64,000 nt of DNA from Natrialba asiatica DSM 12278 (GCF_000337555.1 NZ_AOIO01000003.1:133132-197131), one strand, 5' to 3'; shown: positions 1 to 8,372, counted from the stretch's first letter. Notes: generated from the sequence alone by a model not told the origin. A program made the numbers and translations.

Positions 1-735
1 TAGCAACAGTCGCTCCGGGCCGAACCATTCGAGAAGGTTCGTCACGTAGCCGTGTAGATCCTCGTAGGGCCACGGGCTAGCCGCAGACCGCGGGAGGGAA
101 CTTACCTTGACGTAGACGTTGTCGTGCGCCGCGAGCGTCTCGAACGCAGCCCAGGGGGCGACATCGGAGCCCGTGGTTTCATCCGGCCACGCCATGTGAT
201 CGACGACGAACGTCGTCTCCGGATGGCGACCGGCGAGCGTCTCGAGCCGGTCGAGTTGTTGCGCCTTCGGAAAGACGAAGATACTCGCGCCGCGATCACC
301 CGCCGCTCGCCAGACGGGGGCGAGACGATCGTCAAGGATCCAGTCGCCGTCGCGGTCGACCGTCGTCGGAACCGTTTCGTACTCGAAGGCTGCGTGCACG
401 CGGATGCCGAGCATCCGCGGATGGCCGGTAACCCGCTCGAGAGCCGGGACGGCGTCGCCCGCGTCCGACGGGAAGAACTCGAGCAATCCGACGCCGTAGA
501 GGCGGTCGGGGTGGGCCTCGATGCTCCGCATCGTGTACTCGTTCGCTCGCGGGCCGCGGCCGTAAAGCGGCGTCGTCACGACGACGGCCTGGGAGACGCC
601 CGCCGCGTCCATGTCCGAGACGAGATCGCGGTGGGTGTACGATCCCGACCAGCCTGGCGGTAACGCCTCCGCCTGCCACGGGAGTTCAGCCGTCGGTTCA
701 CCCCACGCATGCGTGTGCGTATCGATGACAGTCAT
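1..735 (-). CDS. Amidohydrolase-2 family metal-dependent hydrolase, probable sugar lactonase (C-terminus cut off)
   Basis: The 245 visible residues form the N-terminal part of a TIM-barrel amidohydrolase. A metal-binding HTH motif lies at H7/H9, with further likely ligands H114 (IRVHAAFE) and H180 (VVDHMAWPD). The reading frame leaves the window just before the place where the family usually has its GSDWP motif. This family includes L-fuconolactonase, L-rhamnonolactonase and related lactonases. The start at 735 is supported by a TATA-like box on the minus strand (758-765) about 26 nt upstream, fitting a leaderless transcript. Its neighbour is an alpha-L-fucosidase in the same direction, so a role in opening L-fuconolactone to L-fuconate is an attractive inference. 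The substrate cannot be proved from sequence, and other amidohydrolase substrates remain possible. Confidence 0.85.
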   Translation of the reverse strand, partial: MTVIDTHTHAWGEPTAELPWQAEALPPGWSGSYTHRDLVSDMDAAGVSQAVVVTTPLYGRGPRANEYTMRSIEAHPDRLYGVGLLEFFPSDAGDAVPALERVTGHPRMLGIRVHAAFEYETVPTTVDRDGDWILDDRLAPVWRAAGDRGASIFVFPKAQQLDRLETLAGRHPETTFVVDHMAWPDETTGSDVAPWAAFETLAAHDNVYVKVSSLPRSAASPWPYEDLHGYVTNLLEWFGPERLLL

Positions 736-737
736 AC

Positions 738-765
738 ATCGGATACGATAGGGTAGCTCATAAAC
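738..765 (-). promoter_or_regulatory. Promoter of the amidohydrolase gene with a motif shared with the fucosidase promoter
   Basis: Read on the minus strand, a TATA-like GTTTATGA (758-765) lies about 26 nt before the ATG at 735. Between the two sits the octamer ATCGGATA (plus strand 738-745). The same octamer is found on the minus strand at 2565-2572, just upstream of the fucosidase start. It is a possible shared operator; no regulator is assigned. Confidence 0.35.
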
Positions 766-802
766 GCTGGGTCGCCGATCGCGTTCCGGATTGTCAGCGA
801 CG

Positions 803-2560
803 TTACCGGTGGGCAGCAGACGACGGCTCGAGGGAGAACCCTTCCAGCGCGAAGGCGACGGCGACGTCGCTCGGGCGCTCCGAACCGGACAGTGCCGGAA
901 CGTCGATTACCGGGTGGTCGTTCGACGAAACGCAGTACGGGACCGAACCGTGCCCGAGCAATCGAATCGAGCCGGCCGCCGCTCCCGTCCGGTTTCCGGG
1001 CGGCCCGTCGTCGTGACCCGGTGGATCCTCCTCGCGTCCGGGTGGCGTCCCGCCGTGACCCGGCGGCGTCCCGGGAGCCGCGGACGGATCGTCGACGGTG
1101 AGCCCCTCCAAGACGAGTTCACCGCAACCGGGCCAGCCCATGACGATCGCGTACACCGCGGTCCCGTCTTTCGACCGCGTGTACCGCACGTCCGCGGGGC
1201 CGTACTCGACGTCCTCGACGAACTCGCCGCCCTCCTCGATACGCGTCGGCCCCTCTCCGAACGCCGCCCACGGCCGGGTCTCGTAGATCGCCTCTCCGTG
1301 AGCGTCGAGCCACGCGCCGATCGCGAGCAGTCGCTCGCGCTCGGCCTGTTCGATGGTGCCGTCGACCCTCGGACCGATGCTCAACAGCAACTGGCCGTTC
1401 TTGCTGACGATGTCGATCAAGACGTGAATCAGGTGCTCCGCGGAGTGGAACGTTCGATTCTCGACGTATCCCCATCCGCCCTCGTCGGCCACCTTGAACT
1501 CGGCGTTCCAGGCCTGATCCTGGACGTGGCGCGGCCGCCCGAGTTCGAAATCGGCGACGCTCGCATCCATCGGTACTACCTCGTCCTTGTTCGTCGTGAC
1601 GACCTCCGCATCCCGCGCAGCGGCCGCGTTGTGATAGTAGGCCAGAAACCGTTGCTGGTACGCCTCGGGAACGTCGGGTAGTCCCCAGTCGAACCAGACG
1701 AAATCCGGGTCGTAGTCCCGAACCACCTCGACGAGTTTCGCCAGCCAAGCGTCGAATCGAAGCGCCTCGGGGAGATTGCCGTACAGCACTTGCTCGGGGT
1801 ATTCTTCGGGAACCGAGGGGTAGTTCTCGTAGGCGAACGAGAAGTATCCGTCCGCGCCGATCACGTTGTACGAGTGGTGAAACGTTGTCACGAACCGCAT
1901 CTCTCGGCCTCGAATCGCGGTTTCGAGTTCGCCGACGAGATCCCGCTCGGGGCCGGTGTCGCCGGCGTTCCAGGGGCTAACGGTCGAATCCCAGAGCGAC
2001 CAGCCGTCGTGGTGTTCGACGACCAGTCCGGCGTACCGGGCGCCCGCTCGGTCGAAGAGGGCCGCCCACTCGTCGGCGTCGAACGACGCGGCGGTGAACT
2101 CGGAGATGAACTCCTGGTAGGGGAACTCGTCCGGTTCGCCGTACGTCTCGCGGTGGTGGGCATTGATCTCGTGATCGGTGTTGTATAGCTGGCGCGGATA
2201 CCACTCGTGCCCGAACGCCGGGACCGAGTAGGCTCCCCAGTGACAGAAAATGCCGAATTTGTCGTCCCTGAACCACTCGGGGACCTGCGTCACGTCGGCG
2301 AGGGAGTCCCACGACGGCTCGAACGGACCGGCATCGATAACCGATTGCGCATCGGTGACCGTCTCGTCGACCCTCGTCTCGAACGCGGCTAGCGTTTCCG
2401 GTGCCGGTCGGGCGGCCGTCGGATTCACTCCGAGCGTCGCCAACACCGCAATCGTCCCGCTGGACGCGAGAAACTGCCGTCGGAGTGCTGGCATCCCATC
2501 GTCCGCAGCGGGTCCCTCCGTCCCGTCGGCTGAGTCCACAGCCCGGTCGTTGTATGACAT
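803..2560 (-). CDS. Alpha-L-fucosidase, glycoside hydrolase family 29, Tat-exported
   Basis: This 585-residue enzyme should release L-fucose from glycans outside the cell. A twin-arginine signal (RRQFL, residues 27-31, then a hydrophobic stretch) points to Tat export. GH29 hallmarks follow: FGIFCHWGAYSVP at 102-114, HHDGWSLWDS at 183-192, the nucleophile region VWFDWG with D291, and KNGQLLLSIGP near 388-398. Residues 495-525 hold a Gly/Pro-rich insert with repeated PPG units, which may be a flexible linker within the C-terminal beta domain. It starts 286 nt from the divergent sugar ABC operon and runs towards the lactonase-like gene, which suggests one fucose-use locus. Confidence in the family is high; the exact natural substrate is not visible. 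Confidence 0.93.
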   Translation of the reverse strand: MSYNDRAVDSADGTEGPAADDGMPALRRQFLASSGTIAVLATLGVNPTAARPAPETLAAFETRVDETVTDAQSVIDAGPFEPSWDSLADVTQVPEWFRDDKFGIFCHWGAYSVPAFGHEWYPRQLYNTDHEINAHHRETYGEPDEFPYQEFISEFTAASFDADEWAALFDRAGARYAGLVVEHHDGWSLWDSTVSPWNAGDTGPERDLVGELETAIRGREMRFVTTFHHSYNVIGADGYFSFAYENYPSVPEEYPEQVLYGNLPEALRFDAWLAKLVEVVRDYDPDFVWFDWGLPDVPEAYQQRFLAYYHNAAAARDAEVVTTNKDEVVPMDASVADFELGRPRHVQDQAWNAEFKVADEGGWGYVENRTFHSAEHLIHVLIDIVSKNGQLLLSIGPRVDGTIEQAERERLLAIGAWLDAHGEAIYETRPWAAFGEGPTRIEEGGEFVEDVEYGPADVRYTRSKDGTAVYAIVMGWPGCGELVLEGLTVDDPSAAPGTPPGHGGTPPGREEDPPGHDDGPPGNRTGAAAGSIRLLGHGSVPYCVSSNDHPVIDVPALSGSERPSDVAVAFALEGFSLEPSSAAHR

Positions 2561-2806
2561 AGTCTATCCGATACATCCAGGTCAATACACCACCGCATAA
2601 ATCTTGCTCCGAGATCGAGACTGTCGAACGAACCGCCGCGACGTCATCGCCCAGCGCCTCGAACGCGTCGACCGGGCGCACTTCTAAACTCGTGAGAGGT
2701 GGTCGAGTGTGGACATCTCGTCCAGTGACCCGTCTTTGTCACGCTTCCGGTACGAATCGCTCGACCGTTGGCGGCCGGAGGTCTCCCTTCGGACTGAGTT
2801 AACTAC

Positions 2807-2839
2807 ATGAATATTCATTATAACGATAATCTTTATTTA
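2807..2839 (+). promoter_or_regulatory. Promoter of the CUT2 sugar ABC operon with a 12-bp palindrome
   Basis: A perfect palindrome ATGAATATTCAT (2807-2818) precedes two possible TATA elements, TTATAA (2818-2823, 26 nt before the ATG at 2847) and CTTTATTTA (2831-2839). The core GAATATTC occurs again upstream of the IclR gene at 57426. It is a plausible operator for a sugar regulator. Confidence 0.45.
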
Positions 2840-2846
2840 GGTTGGC

Positions 2847-3974
2847 ATGACTGTTTCGAGTAGCATGCCCATAACTAGCAGGCGACAGTATCTGGTAACC
2901 GCAAGCACCATCGGTGCACTCGGCGTTAGCGGGTGTACGAGCAACCAGGGAGATGGTTCGCTCCGAATCGGCGTTTCACAACACCTCGTCGGCGGGGACT
3001 GGGTGACCGCGTTCTACGAAGCGGGCGAACTGTACGCCGAACAGGAGGGCGTCGAGTACGATGTCGTCAGCCACGACCAGAATTCGGCAGAACAGGTGAC
3101 CGATATCCACCAGTTCGTCGCCGAGGGCTACGACGCGATCATCGCCGCGCCGTTCGACGAGGCGGTCGACGATGCGATCGACGAAGCCGATGCGGAGGGG
3201 ATACCCGTCTTTACGGTCAACGACCCGGGGACGACCGACTCGATCAAGACGTTCACCGCGTTCGGGAACGCCGAGGCCGGCGAACGGTGTGCGGAACTGC
3301 TAATCGAAAATCTCGAGGAGCAGTACCCCGAGCGGGACACGTACTCCGTGTTGCACGTTCGCGGCGATTTCAACCAGCAATCGAACGCGCGGACGGACGG
3401 CTTTAACGAGTTCATCGACGGTCGGGACGGCGTCGACGTGGTCGATACCATCCAGACCGACTGGAGCGTCGACGACTCTCAATCGACCACGGAGAGCTAT
3501 CTGAGCGCGAACGATCCGCCGGACGGAATTTACGCGACGAACATGACCTGTGGGATCGGGGTTCAGAACGCGCTCGAGCGGCTGGATCTCGCCCACCCCG
3601 CCGGTCACGACGAGCATATCGTCCACACCCAACCCGACGCCGGTCCGGACGTGAATCCGATGATCGCGGACGGGTATATCGACGCGACCGTCGATCAGCC
3701 GGTTCACTTTTACATTCCGCTTGCGATCAAGCAACTACTCGAGTACCTCGATGAGGGGGAGGAGGCGCTTCCGCAATCGGGATCGACCCTCGAAGCGGAC
3801 GACTACCCGTTCGAACCCGTCGAGCACAACGGCGTCGAACTCTGGGCGGATCCGATATGGGAACCCGCCGACGTGATCGAACGGGACGGGCACACGCACG
3901 TGCTAACCGCCGGCACGGTCGTCACCGAAGAAAACGTCGATCACCCGGGGCTCTGGGGGAACATCTGGGGATAA
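2847..3974 (+). CDS. CUT2-type sugar ABC transporter substrate-binding lipoprotein
   Basis: The protein (375 residues) is a periplasmic-binding-protein-like receptor of the ribose/LacI type (Peripla_BP_4). It carries a Tat-type signal with SRRQYL near residue 11 and a lipobox ending in GVSGC near residue 30, so it is probably a lipid-anchored receptor on the outer face of the membrane. The body shows the expected features: RIGVSQHLVGGDW at the start of lobe 1, YDAIIAAPFDEAVDDAI, and VFTVNDPG. A second in-frame ATG at 2865 is a possible alternative start, since one of the two TATA-like boxes fits it better. The gene leads an operon with a permease and an ATPase. The position next to alpha-L-fucosidase suggests a monosaccharide such as L-fucose, but this is inference. 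Confidence 0.9.
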   Translation: MTVSSSMPITSRRQYLVTASTIGALGVSGCTSNQGDGSLRIGVSQHLVGGDWVTAFYEAGELYAEQEGVEYDVVSHDQNSAEQVTDIHQFVAEGYDAIIAAPFDEAVDDAIDEADAEGIPVFTVNDPGTTDSIKTFTAFGNAEAGERCAELLIENLEEQYPERDTYSVLHVRGDFNQQSNARTDGFNEFIDGRDGVDVVDTIQTDWSVDDSQSTTESYLSANDPPDGIYATNMTCGIGVQNALERLDLAHPAGHDEHIVHTQPDAGPDVNPMIADGYIDATVDQPVHFYIPLAIKQLLEYLDEGEEALPQSGSTLEADDYPFEPVEHNGVELWADPIWEPADVIERDGHTHVLTAGTVVTEENVDHPGLWGNIWG

Positions 3975-3982
3975 CGCGTTCT

Positions 3983-4987
3983 ATGAGCACCACAAACATC
4001 GTCACGCGGCAACTCGAACGGATTTCCGAACGGGCAGTACTGGTACTTCTCGAGAACATGATTTGGCCGATTCTGGCCGTGATCTCGCTGCTGATACTCG
4101 TGACCGTCCCGCGAGTGTTTACGAACGCGGCGACCCTCGAACTGATGCTCTTTGCGGCGGTTCCCCTCGGACTGATCGTATTGGCGGAGAGCATCTGTCT
4201 GCTGTCGGGACACTTCGATCTCTCGGTCGGCGCCATCGCCGGCTTCTCCGCCGTATTCACCGCGATGGTACTCGCCGAGTGGAACCTCGTCTCGAACCCC
4301 GTCCTCGGCGTCCTGATCGTCCTCGCGGTCGGGTGTACGATCGGCGCGACGAACGGAATCATGATCGCAAAGTTGGGCATGAATCCGTTTTTGCAGACGC
4401 TCGCGTTCTTCATCATCTTCGGCGGCGGGAAACTCGCCTTGACGACCCAACCGATCTCGGGCCTGCCGGACGGGTACGTCGCGCCCGGAGACAGCGCACT
4501 CGTCGCTATCGGCATTCTGCTCGCCTCGTTCGCGTGTATGGTAGCGCTCTTCCGGTACACGGCGTTCGGGCAGGCGGTGTACGCGGTCGGCAGCGATGAG
4601 GACGCCGCCCGCGCCGTCGGGATCCGCACCGATCGAACGATCATCGCGGTCTACACGCTAAGTGGCTTCTTCTGTGCAATCGCGGGCTGGATGTTAACCG
4701 GCTACACGGGCCTCGTTTCTCCGGACATCGCCGACGACATGGTGTTTCCCGCGTTCGCCGCCGCCATCGTTGGTGGCATCAGCTTGCTCGGCGGCCGCGG
4801 AAAACTGCTCGGGGCGCTCGGCGGCGTGTTATTACTGAGTCTCATCGAAACCGCACTCAACGTAAGCGGCGTCGACCCGACGCTCATCGAAGTCGTCAAC
4901 GGAATCGTCCTTCTGATCGCCATTTTGCTGTACAACACCAAAGAAAGCGTTCGTGAGCGAGTGCTTTCGGCGGGGGTGCGGCGATGA
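3983..4987 (+). CDS. CUT2 sugar ABC transporter permease (RbsC-like)
   Basis: This 334-residue integral membrane protein has about eight to ten hydrophobic segments and matches the BPD_transp_2 family. The region LSGHFDLSVGAIAGFSAV is the typical permease signature of ribose-type importers, and FGQAVYAVGSDEDAARAVGI is the usual cytoplasmic coupling region. The start ATG at 3983 lies 8 nt after the stop of the binding-protein gene; the frame stays open further upstream but that part would overlap the binding-protein gene and has no membrane character. The last codons overlap the ATPase gene by 4 nt (ATGA), a sign of translational coupling. It should form the membrane channel of the importer. 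Confidence 0.93.
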   Translation: MSTTNIVTRQLERISERAVLVLLENMIWPILAVISLLILVTVPRVFTNAATLELMLFAAVPLGLIVLAESICLLSGHFDLSVGAIAGFSAVFTAMVLAEWNLVSNPVLGVLIVLAVGCTIGATNGIMIAKLGMNPFLQTLAFFIIFGGGKLALTTQPISGLPDGYVAPGDSALVAIGILLASFACMVALFRYTAFGQAVYAVGSDEDAARAVGIRTDRTIIAVYTLSGFFCAIAGWMLTGYTGLVSPDIADDMVFPAFAAAIVGGISLLGGRGKLLGALGGVLLLSLIETALNVSGVDPTLIEVVNGIVLLIAILLYNTKESVRERVLSAGVRR

Positions 4988-5778
4988 ACAGCGAAACGAC
5001 GGATATCGCCGACGACGCTCCCGCGTCCGGCAAGACCGAACCGAAGATCGCCGTCGACGACGTCCGAAAGGTGTTCGGACGAATCGTCGCGCTTGAGGAC
5101 GTCAATCTGACCGTTCGAGAGAACGAGATCTTCGCGGTCGTCGGCGACAACGGGGCCGGGAAATCGACGCTGATGAACGTCCTCTGTGGCATTCACGGAC
5201 CGACGACGGGGTCGTTGCGTCTCGACGGCCGACCGGTCGCATTCGAGAGCCCAGACGAAGCCAGAGCACGCGGCATCGAAACCGTCTATCAGGACCTGGC
5301 GCTGATGGACGATCTCGACGTGGCGACGAATATCTTCATGGGCAACTTCCCGGAACGCCGAATCGGCCCGGTCTCTCTCATCGACTGGGAAGAGACCTAC
5401 CGCCGAGCGGAACGGATCATCGAGACGCACCTCGAGCGGACCATCGATCCGCGCGCCGAAGTCGCCTTCCACTCCGGCGGCGAACGCCAACTCGTCGCCA
5501 TCGCTCGAGCGCTCGCGTTCGATCCAGATGTCGTGATCCTCGACGAACCGACGAGCGCGCTCTCGGTCGACGCGACTGAACTCGTCCAGGACACGGTCCG
5601 TACCCTGCAACGGAACGGCAAGACGATCGTCATCGTCAGCCACAGCCTCGACGAAATATTCGGTCTCGCCGATCGGGTCGGAGTGCTCTACCAGGGACGG
5701 ATGGCGGCGATCATGGACGCGGACGACGTCTCGAAAGCGGAGCTCAGTTCGCTGATGGTCTCCGGAGAGCGACCGTAG
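4984..5778 (+). CDS. CUT2 sugar ABC transporter ATPase, single nucleotide-binding domain
   Basis: The 264-residue protein has one complete ABC ATPase domain: Walker A GDNGAGKST at 54-62, Q-loop near Q103, signature HSGGERQ at 163-169, Walker B VVILDEP at 183-189 and a switch His in IVSHSLDE. Classical RbsA-type ATPases of CUT2 importers are tandem duplications of about 500 residues, so this one is about half size and probably works as a homodimer. The start overlaps the permease stop by 4 nt. It energises uptake of the sugar bound by the upstream receptor. The next gene is convergent, so it is the last gene of the operon. Confidence 0.93.
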   Translation: MNSETTDIADDAPASGKTEPKIAVDDVRKVFGRIVALEDVNLTVRENEIFAVVGDNGAGKSTLMNVLCGIHGPTTGSLRLDGRPVAFESPDEARARGIETVYQDLALMDDLDVATNIFMGNFPERRIGPVSLIDWEETYRRAERIIETHLERTIDPRAEVAFHSGGERQLVAIARALAFDPDVVILDEPTSALSVDATELVQDTVRTLQRNGKTIVIVSHSLDEIFGLADRVGVLYQGRMAAIMDADDVSKAELSSLMVSGERP

Positions 5779-5836
5779 CCAGTTTCAAGCTCAGACCCCG
5801 CACCGTTCCGGTCGGCGGAGCGTAGCGTCGGGGCGA

Positions 5837-6643
5837 TCATTGCAGGTTCCCGCCTCCACTCACTCGAAGGATCGTTCCCGTAACATAAGAGGCGGCATTG
5901 CTGCAGAGGAACAAAACCGCATCGGCGATGTCGTCCGGCTGACCGAGACGCCCGAGCGGGCGTTCGCGGCCCCACTCTTCGAGTACGTCACCGGTTGTCC
6001 GTTCGGGTTGCTCGGCTGCAACCTGGCTGGCCTCGTGTCGAAGCTGTCTCGAGTCGGTCACATCGGTCGAAACTGCGTTCATCCGGATCCCCTCTCGAGC
6101 GAGGTCGTGTGCCATCCGCCACGTGAGCCCGTTGACCGCAGTCTTCGAGACGCCGTACAGGCCACGGTTGCCGGTCCTCCGGTCGCCGGTTTGACTCGAG
6201 AGATTGACTATCGATCCCCGCATCCCCCGATCGGTCATGTGCTCGGCGACCAGCTTCGACGCGTAATACTGGGCACGGACGTTGACGTTCATCGTCGTCT
6301 CCCACTCTTCGAGCGACGCATCCACCATCGAGTCTTCGGCCGGCCAGACGGCGGCGTTATTGACCAGCGCATCGACCCTCCCGAACTCGTCGACCGCACG
6401 GTCGACCAACTGCTCGATCTCGTCACTCCGAGAGAGGTCCGCCGTCACGCCGAGAACCGACCCCTCGCCGACGTTGCTCAGTTCCGCTGCCGTCTCTTCG
6501 ACGGCCGACTCCGTTCTCGAATTGACAACCACATCGGCTCCCGTATCGGCGAATGCCTTCGCGATTCCGTACCCGATACCGGTCGTCGATCCGGTGACGA
6601 TGACGGTTTCACCGCCGAACTCGTACACTGTGTGTCCAACCAT
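5837..6643 (-). CDS. Short-chain dehydrogenase/reductase, candidate deoxy-sugar dehydrogenase
   Basis: This is a classical SDR of 268 residues. The cofactor motif TGSTTGIG lies at 17-24, NNAA at 95-98, a catalytic serine near 149-150, and YGVSK with Y163 and K167. SDRs of this kind oxidise sugars such as L-fucose or L-rhamnose to lactones, or reduce 3-oxoacyl groups; sequence alone does not separate these. The context (fucosidase, lactonase-like amidohydrolase, sugar importer, IclR regulator) favours sugar oxidation with NAD(P)+. A TATA-like GTATATAC at 6669-6676 lies about 28 nt before the ATG, in the divergent promoter region shared with the IclR gene. Confidence 0.88.
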   Translation of the reverse strand: MVGHTVYEFGGETVIVTGSTTGIGYGIAKAFADTGADVVVNSRTESAVEETAAELSNVGEGSVLGVTADLSRSDEIEQLVDRAVDEFGRVDALVNNAAVWPAEDSMVDASLEEWETTMNVNVRAQYYASKLVAEHMTDRGMRGSIVNLSSQTGDRRTGNRGLYGVSKTAVNGLTWRMAHDLAREGIRMNAVSTDVTDSRQLRHEASQVAAEQPERTTGDVLEEWGRERPLGRLGQPDDIADAVLFLCSNAASYVTGTILRVSGGGNLQ

Positions 6644-6823
6644 ACACCCGTTGGTACGACAATGAGCCGTATATACTTACGCGCGAAACAGTCGTGGAGA
6701 ACGATATCGAGTCCTGTCGAACCGATTTCGCGTCTCGAAGCAGGCTGGATCGCTATCAAGTGGTCGTCCACGTTTCCGCATTCGAACCAAGATTTTTATA
6801 CGAGAACAAGGTTTAGTGAGATA

Positions 6824-7588
6824 ATGTCACCCAAAGCGAAGAACCCCATTAAATCGACGAAGACATCGTTCAGAATACTCGAAGCACTGATGGAACTCGA
6901 CGGCGCGGGTGTGACAGCGGTCGCCGACCACGTCGGGCTCCCGAAGAGCAACGTACACAACTATCTCAGCACGCTCGAAGAGGAAGAATACGTGGTAAAA
7001 CAGGGAACGACGTTCCACGTCGGCATTCGGTTCCTCGAACTCGGCGCGTACTCCCGAAACCGGCGCGATTTGTACGAAATCGCGCGCCCCGAGATGGACA
7101 AAGTCGCCGAGGAAGACGGTGAACTCGTTAACCTCCTCGTCGAAGAACACGGACGCGGAACCTACATCTACCGGGTCGCCGGTGACGAGGCGGTCCAAGT
7201 AGACGCTCAGGTTGGTACTCGCGTGCACCTCCACTGTACGGCCCTCGGAAAGGCGATTCTAGCGCATCTCCCGCGGGAGCGCGTCGACGAAATCATCGCT
7301 CGGCATGGCCTCCCGGAAGTAACCACCAATACGATCACAGACCGGGAGAAGCTACACGAAGCATTGACTACCATTCGAGAACGAGGGATCGCGTTCGACC
7401 GAGAAGAACGCGTCGAGGGGCTTCGCTGTGCAGCGGCACCGATCTGCAGCAATACGGGTCGCGTTCTCGGTGCACTCTCCATTTCGGGGCCAACGACGCG
7501 AATCCAAGACGATCGGCTCGAGGAGGAGATCCCCTCGCTACTCGAACGAGCGACCAACGTGATTGAACTCAATATCACGTATTCGTAA
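6824..7588 (+). CDS. IclR family transcriptional regulator
   Basis: The protein (254 residues) has an N-terminal winged HTH (about 12-65, with the recognition segment LPKSNVHNYLSTLE) and a C-terminal IclR effector domain ending in LSISGPTTRIQDD. The frame remains open far upstream, but ATG 6824 is chosen because the IclR domain begins there and TTTTTATA (6793-6800) lies about 27 nt upstream. It is divergent from the SDR gene. Haloarchaeal IclR proteins such as XacR, RhcR and KdgR control sugar catabolic operons, so this one is likely the regulator of the fucose-type locus. It may bind the SDR/IclR intergenic region or the octamer and palindrome noted at the other promoters. Confidence 0.9.
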   Translation: MSPKAKNPIKSTKTSFRILEALMELDGAGVTAVADHVGLPKSNVHNYLSTLEEEEYVVKQGTTFHVGIRFLELGAYSRNRRDLYEIARPEMDKVAEEDGELVNLLVEEHGRGTYIYRVAGDEAVQVDAQVGTRVHLHCTALGKAILAHLPRERVDEIIARHGLPEVTTNTITDREKLHEALTTIRERGIAFDREERVEGLRCAAAPICSNTGRVLGALSISGPTTRIQDDRLEEEIPSLLERATNVIELNITYS

Positions 7589-7746
7589 TCCGACTGAAAC
7601 GCCTAGCTATATACCGTCTCAACGATTCTTTTTACCAAACTCACCGTTCGAGTTCAGCGTCGTCGATCGGACAAGCACGATGCACGGTAACCGCGCCGAT
7701 TGACCGTAATCACGGATACGCAAGCAGTTCCGTTCGAGAGGTGATA

Positions 7747-7767
7747 GGCCCGTCCGTGAAACGGGCC
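7747..7767. terminator. GC-rich hairpin, possible terminator or repeat
   Basis: GGCCCGT (7747-7753) pairs with ACGGGCC (7761-7767) around a loop of CCGTGAA. A hairpin with nearly the same loop lies at 15324-15344. Confidence 0.35.
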
Positions 7768-7801
7768 ACTGGAACGTTGCGTTACGGATCTCGTTCATCG
7801 C

Positions 7802-8205
7802 TCATCTACCGGGCACCGTCTGGTTCTGAATCGCCTCGACTGGCGTGTTTCCAGTGAGGGCTTGATACGGTCTGTGATGGACGTAGTAATGTGCGATCTG
7901 TTCAAGTTAGTTGCGGACGCTCACCCGACTGCCCGCCTACGAGTTATGAAAGCGGTCAACGCGCATTTTGAGGGTGTGAACCAGCTTCCGATGCGTTTTT
8001 CGGTTGGAGTAGTTGACCCGACCGTGCAGCCCGAAGCGAGAAAGGGCAGTCCGATAGGCAGATTGATCAACGAGAAACGAAGCGCCCGAGAGATCGTGTT
8101 TCTCGCGGACCTACGTAGAAACGTAGCCACCGTATCAGTTCCGGATCGACCAACCAACGCGACATCGAGAATCATCGCTATCCCGGCCTCTATTGTGTGT
8201 AACAA
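7802..8205 (-). pseudogene. Decayed DDE transposase fragment (haloarchaeal integrase-core type)
   Basis: Reading the minus strand and joining frames gives a recognisable transposase tail: MILDVALVGRSGTD, REKHDLSGASFLVD, LHTLKMRVDRFHNS and HYYVHHRPYQALTGNTPVEA. The catalytic core is damaged. One frameshift separates the TVATFLR segment from the REKHDLSG segment, at least two tryptophan positions have become stop codons (after RFHNS and after SVRN), and the usual catalytic Glu (IEKWF in relatives) reads HRKLV. The natural stop at 7802-7804 is kept, so this is the 3' third of a dead element. Family resemblance is to IS6-like haloarchaeal transposases as I recall them; no terminal repeats were found. 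Confidence 0.75.
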
Positions 8206-8248
8206 ACAACACTACTCGCCGTTGATTTTGGTGGCGGTTACGTCAACT

Positions 8249-8372
8249 GCGACCCGCGTCGGCTTCGCCGTCCGCAGAGCGCTCCGCGTTCTGCTGCGGG
8301 TCGAATCTTCGGTTCGCCGACCGTTGGAGCGCTTTGCGCTCCAAGAGGCCACACGAGAGCGTTGCTCTCGTG
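8249..8372. repeat. Cluster of consecutive short hairpins
   Basis: Four inverted repeats follow one another, each with a 3-nt loop: CGGC/GCCG (8260-8270), GCAGAGCGC/GCGTTCTGC (8274-8294, one G-T pair), TGGAGCGC/GCGCTCCA (8325-8343) and CACGAGAGC/GCTCTCGTG (8352-8372). The outer arms GCGACCCGC (8249-8257) and TGCGGGTCGA (8295-8304) enclose the first two. Purpose unknown; next to transposase debris. Confidence 0.55.

Noticed and set aside
5840-6823. N-terminal extension of the IclR protein at 6824
   Set aside because: The extension is an antisense reading of the SDR gene; the IclR HTH starts at 6824 and the TATA-like element sits just upstream.
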